The translations under genes were made by a program, and so were the position numbers. Positions 25,001 to 29,262 of a stretch of DNA of 29,262 nt are shown here, piece by piece. The notes below the pieces were generated by a model. The model was not told the DNA's origin. It saw nothing but the letters and a program-made list of their open reading frames with translations, and did no database searches. The DNA is from Intoshia linei. Its lineage: Eukaryota; Orthonectida; Rhopaluridae. The stretch covers positions 1-29,262 of the forward strand of contig LWCA01000389.1 in assembly GCA_001642005.1 (NCBI GenBank), in the 5' to 3' direction. The first letter of the stretch is position 1. Each line of letters begins with the position of its first letter.

Positions 25001-26787
25001 ATATTAGTAACATTTATAGCTGGTACGCTATTTTCAAGAATATCATTTAAAATATCATCAAAAGAATCATTCCCATTTAACAATTTAATTAAAATTGAAT
25101 GAGCGTCAAATATTCCATCTATTCTTTGAAAAAAGAAATTTAAAAATTTAGCAACATTGAGATCATTTAAAATTTCAAAATCATGGATAATTGAAATATT
25201 GGGTCTTAAAAAGCTAATAGTAGTCTGTCGAATTATGACTCCCAAATTAATACCATGAAAACTACTAAAAGAAATTGGTGTTCTGCTTCTATTTTCATAT
25301 CTCAGACAGTCATTGTACATTTTTTGGTAATAAACCATTTCATTGTCAATATGGGAAATATCTGATTCATATTCAGCATAAACACTAGATTCTACATTCC
25401 GATTAATGTCTTTTCTAATAGATTCATCAACACAATGTCGTATTTGATTAGTACTCTGATTCATATCCAATTCTTCGGTATCCAAATTCAAATATGCCTT
25501 TTTGATAGAATTATTATTAAACATAAAGACATTGAATATACACTGATAGAAATCATTTGAATCTGAAACTGACTTGATGTGTACATTGTTTTTTAAACAA
25601 ATTTTGGACCAAACATTGGTCATTGAATTGCGTTCGATATAAATCAAATTTGGTGTCAATTCAATCGACGTACACAGTACCCAAATAAATTTTTCATCAA
25701 TATCACATTTTAAAATGCTAGCAATGTTTGGAATGCTATTTTCATAAATTAATTTTATATCAACTTTATAATCCAACCCCTGCATTTGAAAATATTCAAA
25801 ATATACAATGTAAATGAGTGACAATTTTTCATTATACGTATAAATAATAAAATGGTCTTTAAAAGACGAATCAGTGGATGAAAATAACTGAAATTTCAAT
25901 GGCGAATCAATGGTATCCACCGACTGTCCAATCAAGTCATAAAAATCAACCTTTTTAGCAATCAAATTATTTTTTAAATCCCACACGACAATGGACCCTT
26001 TAATCAAAATGATGATGAAATTATTATTTTCAAAATTTAACAATTCTATTTTTACATCATCTTTTGGTTCGACACAACTTGGAAATAATTTAAAAAAACT
26101 CCACAAATTTTGCGTATTTTCTTGGATAATAATCTTTCTAAAAGGTTGAATATTGTCGTGATAAATTTTTGAAACCAAAATTTGACCAAAATTATTGACT
26201 AAACCAACAATTACACTTTCATAGCTTTCACTGGGCTTACTCACAATACTTTTAATGTCATTACGAAAAACCACATCATGACTTTCGTAGTATGTAGTTT
26301 TGGTTAATTTTGAATTATTTTGAATGTCGTTATCAATTCCAATTAAAATTGATTCTACCGTTTCATTTTTTGAATTGAATAGTATTCTAAATACATGAAC
26401 AGCTCGAGTAGATATGACGACCAAATACACACAATTCTTAAATTCAAAAATATTGACATGAGTGATATTGACAGTGTTGGTAAACTCAATACTCAGAGAA
26501 TTGTCAGTCAAAATTCTGTTAAATGCAGTTTCCCAGATATTTAATACATTTCCATCAGTTCTCCAAATTATAAATCGTGTAAAGGCGTTGTGGTTGTATT
26601 GTTGAAAATTTTTGTAAAAAAATACGCTTCCCAGAATCATATTTTCAACATTTTTTTCGTTTATAATGTCTGTTTTAAATTAAAATTAAAACCTTGAAAT
26701 TTATATACCTAATGAAATTGTTACATTTCTTTCGGTTTCACAAAAATGGTTGCCAATTAAAATGTCTTTGTAAAAAATTTGGTCCAT
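13098..26787 (-). CDS. NUP160: Nup160, Y-complex nucleoporin, about 20 exons, about 1282 aa
   Basis: Family role: Nup160/Nup120 is a scaffold subunit of the Nup107-160 Y-complex, with an N-terminal beta-propeller and a C-terminal helical solenoid, acting in nuclear-pore assembly and mRNA export. Seen on the minus strand, complement(join) of 26709-26787, 24882-26669, 24365-24534, 22522-22643, 21662-21735, 21318-21354, 20563-20680, 20164-20262, 20033-20127, 17818-17917, 17507-17615, 17274-17470, 15858-15897, 15720-15821, 15390-15540, 15295-15348, 13868-14033, 13416-13526, 13241-13375, 13098-13199. All phases agree. Key motifs are FTRFIIWRTDGNVLNIWE (about residue 56, the Nup160 RFIYWRT block), GSIVVWDLKNN, GINLGVIIRQTTISFLRP, FLWKTRFECLIKLYMYDKC, FTEACQLLYDEY, LYMNLDDLKYEHSALNAKI, LQTILNCLCKVNRYDYAF and KLWTTLETYLDNLRDD. 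Human is about 1436 aa. The shortfall lies mainly between exons 3 and 4. Uncertain joins are the exon 2 donor, exon 6 and the exon 15 donor. Confidence 0.9.
14511..15194. mobile_element. hAT-like MITE in a Nup160 intron, ends degraded
   Basis: The left end reads CACCCATTCTCAACGGGGTCC, close to a CAGTGGTTCTCAACGGGGTCC-type hAT terminus. The reverse complement of the right end reads CAGTGGTTCCTGATTGAG. A GGGGTCCACAG segment occurs near both ends (about 14525 and, as GGGGGTCCACAGG, about 15132) and GGGGTCC recurs near 14545. I see no matching 8-bp flanks, so it is old or rearranged. It occupies most of the 1261-nt intron between exons 15295-15348 and 13868-14033. The minus frame at 14930-15181 lies wholly inside it and is not a host exon. 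Confidence 0.6.
16078..16498. mobile_element. hAT-like element with TIR CAGAGGTGGG, copy 2, in a Nup160 intron
   Basis: The right end is CCCCACCTCTG, the reverse complement of CAGAGGTGGGG. The left end starts AAGGTGGGAAAATG. Internal blocks (TTCTTAAGGGTTG, GGATTTTTTCCCTAAGG, TCATAATATTTTACTAAATTGAACAAAATATGCT, GTGCGGCCTTATTAAA) align with the copy at 8056-8345. The GTGCGGCC motif appears twice near the right end. Flanks show no clear target duplication. Confidence 0.65.
16830..16925 (-). repeat. Dispersed repeat, copy 3 (inverted relative to 7193-7420)
   Basis: On the minus strand it reads AGTGATGTTTTATCGAAAAT then TCATTGTCAAAAATTGATCCTTT, matching the start of the 7193-7420 copy. It lies in the 1376-nt Nup160 intron that also carries the CAGAGGTGGG element. 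Confidence 0.5.
18215..19985. repeat. Four diverged copies of an intronic repeat, spaced roughly 200-250 bp apart where uninterrupted
   Basis: A core of ATTGCAGACCCT-NN-AATAAGAA-(5-10 nt)-TATAGCATA occurs at about 18273 (degraded 5' part), 19438, 19689 and 19879. Conserved surroundings include CTAACAAT before the core and AGAAATCTAAATATATTATGC after it. All copies lie in the 2115-nt Nup160 intron between exons 20033-20127 and 17818-17917. Read in the gene's direction, each copy carries a splice-acceptor-like TTCTTATTTTAG-GGTCTGC or close variant. The first copy is split by the piggyBac-like element at 18324-19079. Confidence 0.65.
18324..19079. mobile_element. piggyBac-like non-autonomous element with TTAA target duplication
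   Basis: The element begins CCCATATACTCCCAG and ends with a near-exact inverted copy (CTGGGAGTATATGGG reads as its reverse complement). It is flanked by TTAA at 18320-18323 and 19080-19083, the piggyBac target. It is 756 bp with no transposase frame. Subterminal palindromic pieces occur (GTGACCATATGGTCAC near 18340, GTGAACATATG repeats near 18690). Its flanks rejoin into a sequence matching the uninterrupted repeat copy at about 19465-19520, which contains TTTAAC at the same place, so that copy serves as an empty-site control. Confidence 0.85.
21937..22423. mobile_element. hAT MITE with perfect 8-bp target duplication, in a Nup160 intron
   Basis: It starts CAGTGATTCCCAACCT and ends AGGTTGGGAATCACTG, a perfect 16-bp terminal inverted repeat. 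Both flanks read ATATAGAT (21929-21936 and 22424-22431), a perfect 8-bp hAT target duplication. The 487-bp interior has no coding capacity. A TACCCA motif recurs just inside both ends. It lies in the 786-nt intron between exons 22522-22643 and 21662-21735, so without it that intron would be about 290 nt. Confidence 0.92.
22644..24364. other. Long Nup160 intron, possibly containing undetected exons
   Basis: This 1.7-kb stretch lies where the human protein has roughly 250 residues between the segments matching exons 3 and 4. Exon 3 ends and exon 4 begins in phase 0, so direct joining is legal. I found no further exon with both splice sites and family similarity. The minus-strand TECVYNIKNIVETV stretch near 23680 is open but too short to support. 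A solo CAGTGGCTCTCAA hAT-like end lies at 22667, and a dispersed repeat at 23250-23340. Confidence 0.4.
24663..24836. mobile_element. Short hAT MITE abutting or overlapping the 3' end of Nup160 exon 2
   Basis: It starts CAGGGCTTCTCAACGG and ends TTGAGAACCCCTG, inverted ends of the CAGNGGTTCTCAA hAT class. The flanks read AATTAAAG (24655-24662) and AGTTAAAG (24837-24844), an 8-bp target duplication with one mismatch. At 174 bp it is non-autonomous. The long open frame of exon 2 runs into its right end and stops at 24802, so the last dozen residues of that frame are transposon sequence. Confidence 0.85.
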
Positions 26788-29078
26788 TATCAAATTTTAT
26801 TTCAACGATAATATAATATATTATTTTTTAGAAATTTTGAATTTAAGTTTTAGTTTGTGAAATAAAATTATTTTCTCTTTGGTGAAATTTTAACATTTTC
26901 AAAGCTGTACTATAGTTTTTGTTGAAGTAGATAAATTTAACAAATAATGAAAACTTTCTGAATGCTTTATGTAATATTTTTTTATATATGCAAATTTTCA
27001 AGTTACTACTCAATGCAATTAAAATATCTGTAAATGACCACTTTATCATTTTTTAGTCGTCGGTGGCAAGATTTTAACGGATTTGTGGTATAGTATAATG
27101 ATGTATTAATAGAAGAATATGACCTATATTTCAGATTTTTTTTTTTAGATAAATTAAATTTCGGTTATAGTTTTATTCATTCATGCCTAATTTTTTTAAA
27201 TAATAATAAATCGGGCCTTTCGTAGTTTAGCACCACCCAGAGCAGAACCTACTCAACTCGATCCCACCGAAAATGAAAAATAGACCCTAAACGTTTTTTC
27301 ACAAAATAAGCAGTTTTATATAGCCCCTAACGACCTGTCTAAGGCTTTTTACTTATATTATAAATTCAACACACAAAATAGTTGATATTCAAGAATATAA
27401 TTTTTTTAATAATTAATTTGGAAAAATGATGCCCCATTTCACAAAAATTTCGTCGAGGCCCCAAATAGGAGTATCGATACGGAAAGTTCAGTACTGACAC
27501 CACCTTCACATTTTCTTGTAATATTGACTCATCATGAGGCTCTCAAGACAAAAATTCTTTTAGTAAACCTGTAAATAAATATTTTATTTACCATATCAAC
27601 CATAGATAATGGATATACCTCTATTGCAACCTTATCGATTTAATGGTGAATTTTTCACGTTTAAAAACTATTTTTTTGAACATAAAAATAATATCAAATT
27701 CTATTTTTAAGTATGGGACTGTGATAAAATCCAAGAATTATGTATTGAAAATGGACTAATGACAACTTTAGTGAGATTTTAAGAAACTGGGCAATTTATG
27801 AGACTACACAACACGGGTAGCTATGCTGATTGCAAGATTTATGTGTTTTAACCCCTGTCACCAGAGAAGGTTTATAAGGTCAATATTTTTTTCACCGTTA
27901 TTTGAAAATGGGTTGATTGACACATATGCATAGACTAAAATCATGCATTAAAATAGATATGTAACATAGTTTTTAGGACGAAGGACGGTTTGAATGTTCC
28001 ATATATGAATAAAGAGCCGAAAATTATAAATATACCTAAGAGATTTTTTTCGAGGTCCCGCGTTCGCCTCTATAAATAAATTAGATACAGATAGAACAGT
28101 TTTTATTAACATCAGTATCATTGAAGTGACCAGAATTACGTTTTTAAGGCAACACCGAAATTATTAATTTAATTATTTGTTATTTTCGGATTCATATTTG
28201 ATTGAAAAAAATGTTGGGAAAGTGGATTTTTGAGTAACAATGCATTAGACCTTAGAGCAGGCATTACCAATGTGAGGCCTACAAAAAATTTGAAATAATA
28301 GATTGGATTAAAAATACATAAACATTTATTTATTATGTAGTAATTACATGTGCTCCCAAGCTTTAGACAAAAATTTAGCATAATTGAAGTTGATATTTTC
28401 TTTTTCAATTTATAAACGTGTTCGTGGGTTAATATTTACTATGCCTGGTTAAAATGGTGGTTTATATATTTGACTACAACTCACCGAAAAGAATTTTTGG
28501 TATGTGGTGGTAAACTACGAACAGCTTTTTACTTTTTATATAAATTGACTCATCATAACCAAAGGTGTTACCAGAAGTCGGGGATCATTAATTATTAGAG
28601 GGTCAAACGCATATAATCTATTTAAATTGGAATTTTTATATTATGTTTATTAGATATTTATATTTTTTTTCTAGTTTTCATTTGACAAAATTTTTCAATG
28701 TTGAACATTCAACTGTTGAGTTGTTTAACTGCATCAAAATCGACATTTTCAATAAGTGATAAAATGTTATATTAAGTTATATGATGAAATATATACGCTA
28801 TTGTAGACTGGTTAAAATTCTTACAGATGTGTATAAATTAATGAAACCAAAATTTTTTCAAAATGGTCCTATTACATTGTCTGACATTGAAAAATTGATC
28901 TCAGATAAAATTATATATTAATAATCCTTATTTTTTCACGGTTACTATGATATGCTTCGTATTAAATATACCGCTCGCAATCGGGAATAATTCCATTATT
29001 CCTTTTTACATAATATGATTATGTTGCCTATATTTACTAAATATACTTTTATTTATTTATTGTTTATTTTTGATAAAA
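26788..29078. other. Intergenic region upstream of Nup160 with decayed hAT ends
   Basis: No confident gene. A minus-strand 68-codon ATG frame lies at 26843-27049, just upstream of Nup160 (Lys/Phe-rich, no family recognised), in possible 5' leader or promoter sequence. Sequences resembling hAT ends of the GGTGG-GCAAACTACGGCCCG type occur at about 27208-27243 (minus orientation) and 28505 (plus). A CAGGCATTACCAATGTGAGGCC end occurs at about 28259. A plus-strand 46-codon frame at 28781-28921 is open but unsupported. Confidence 0.4.
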
Positions 29079-29262
29079 ATGAATTGTAATTATTTTAAAA
29101 AAAACACATTTTATCACATATGTGGTGTTTATTTAAAGTTAAAAAATAAAAAATACGAATTTTCTGAAAATTTGATGAACTTATACTATTCAAAATATGA
29201 ATGCATTATGGAATTAAATGATTGGACACCTTGCTTTATGTGTTCAAGCTGTCATGCGTCTT
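29079..29262 (+). CDS. Start of a Cys-rich protein, truncated by the window edge (61+ codons)
   Basis: The frame opens with ATG at 29079 and is uninterrupted to the last base. Visible residues include FYHICGVYL near residues 11-19, then an aromatic LMNLYYSKYE segment, and DWTPCFMCSSCHAS at the edge. The order FY-x-CG, spacer, Y-rich segment, D-W-x-P-C-x-x-C-x-x-C resembles an N-terminal presumed zinc-binding module, F-Y-V-C-G ... W-x-P-H-x-x-C-x-x-C, that I recall from many uncharacterised invertebrate proteins, often multicopy. That assignment is from memory of the pattern, and the function is unknown. I cannot tell a host gene from a transposon-borne one because the rest lies outside the window. 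Confidence 0.55.
   Translation, partial: MNCNYFKKNTFYHICGVYLKLKNKKYEFSENLMNLYYSKYECIMELNDWTPCFMCSSCHAS

Noticed and set aside
28781-28921. 46-codon plus-strand ATG frame ending LSDIEKLISDKIIY
   Set aside because: Too short to support, with no splice signals or family match that would make it an exon.

Overview
The window is AT-rich eukaryotic nuclear DNA. Genes are split by many GT-AG introns, and the space between is filled with non-autonomous DNA transposons. The two recognisable genes are metazoan-type: the nuclear-pore scaffold protein Nup160 and the motile-cilium protein CFAP91 (MAATS1). CFAP91 implies an animal with motile cilia or flagellated sperm. A large share of introns are only 36-48 nt, which suggests a compact-intron lineage. 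The hAT, pogo and piggyBac-like elements would suit an arthropod or another small invertebrate, but I cannot name the species.

Layout. 1-1343: non-coding, with one GC-richer patch at 361-535. 1344-3575: wreck of a hAT transposon on the minus strand whose ZBED5/GTF2IRD2-like transposase is broken by stops and frameshifts, carries an internal duplication and is split by a pogo-like element. 4064-4812: intact-looking hAT MITE with a perfect 8-bp target duplication. 5671-6315 (+): single-exon gene for a 214-residue basic protein I do not recognise. 6316-8584: intergenic repeats. 8585-12909 (-): CFAP91, 14 exons, 704 residues as assembled here. 13098-26787 (-): Nup160, 20 exons, about 1282 residues, its introns carrying MITEs, a piggyBac-like element and a local repeat array. 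26788-29078: intergenic, with decayed hAT ends. 29079-29262 (+): start of a Cys-rich protein that runs off the window.

Nup160 and CFAP91 lie head to tail on the minus strand, with only 188 bp between the Nup160 stop and the CFAP91 start. They have no known functional link: one builds the Y-complex of the nuclear pore, the other the radial-spoke region of the axoneme. I found both gene structures by reading the reverse strand, matching conserved family motifs and requiring every splice junction to keep phase. All joins are in phase and both totals are multiples of three. The weakest joins are the 3' end of Nup160 exon 2, the small exon at 21318-21354 and the donor at 15389. About 1.8 kb between Nup160 exons 3 and 4 may hide exons I could not find. 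No tRNA, rRNA or CRISPR array was found, and nothing suggests a prokaryotic-style system.
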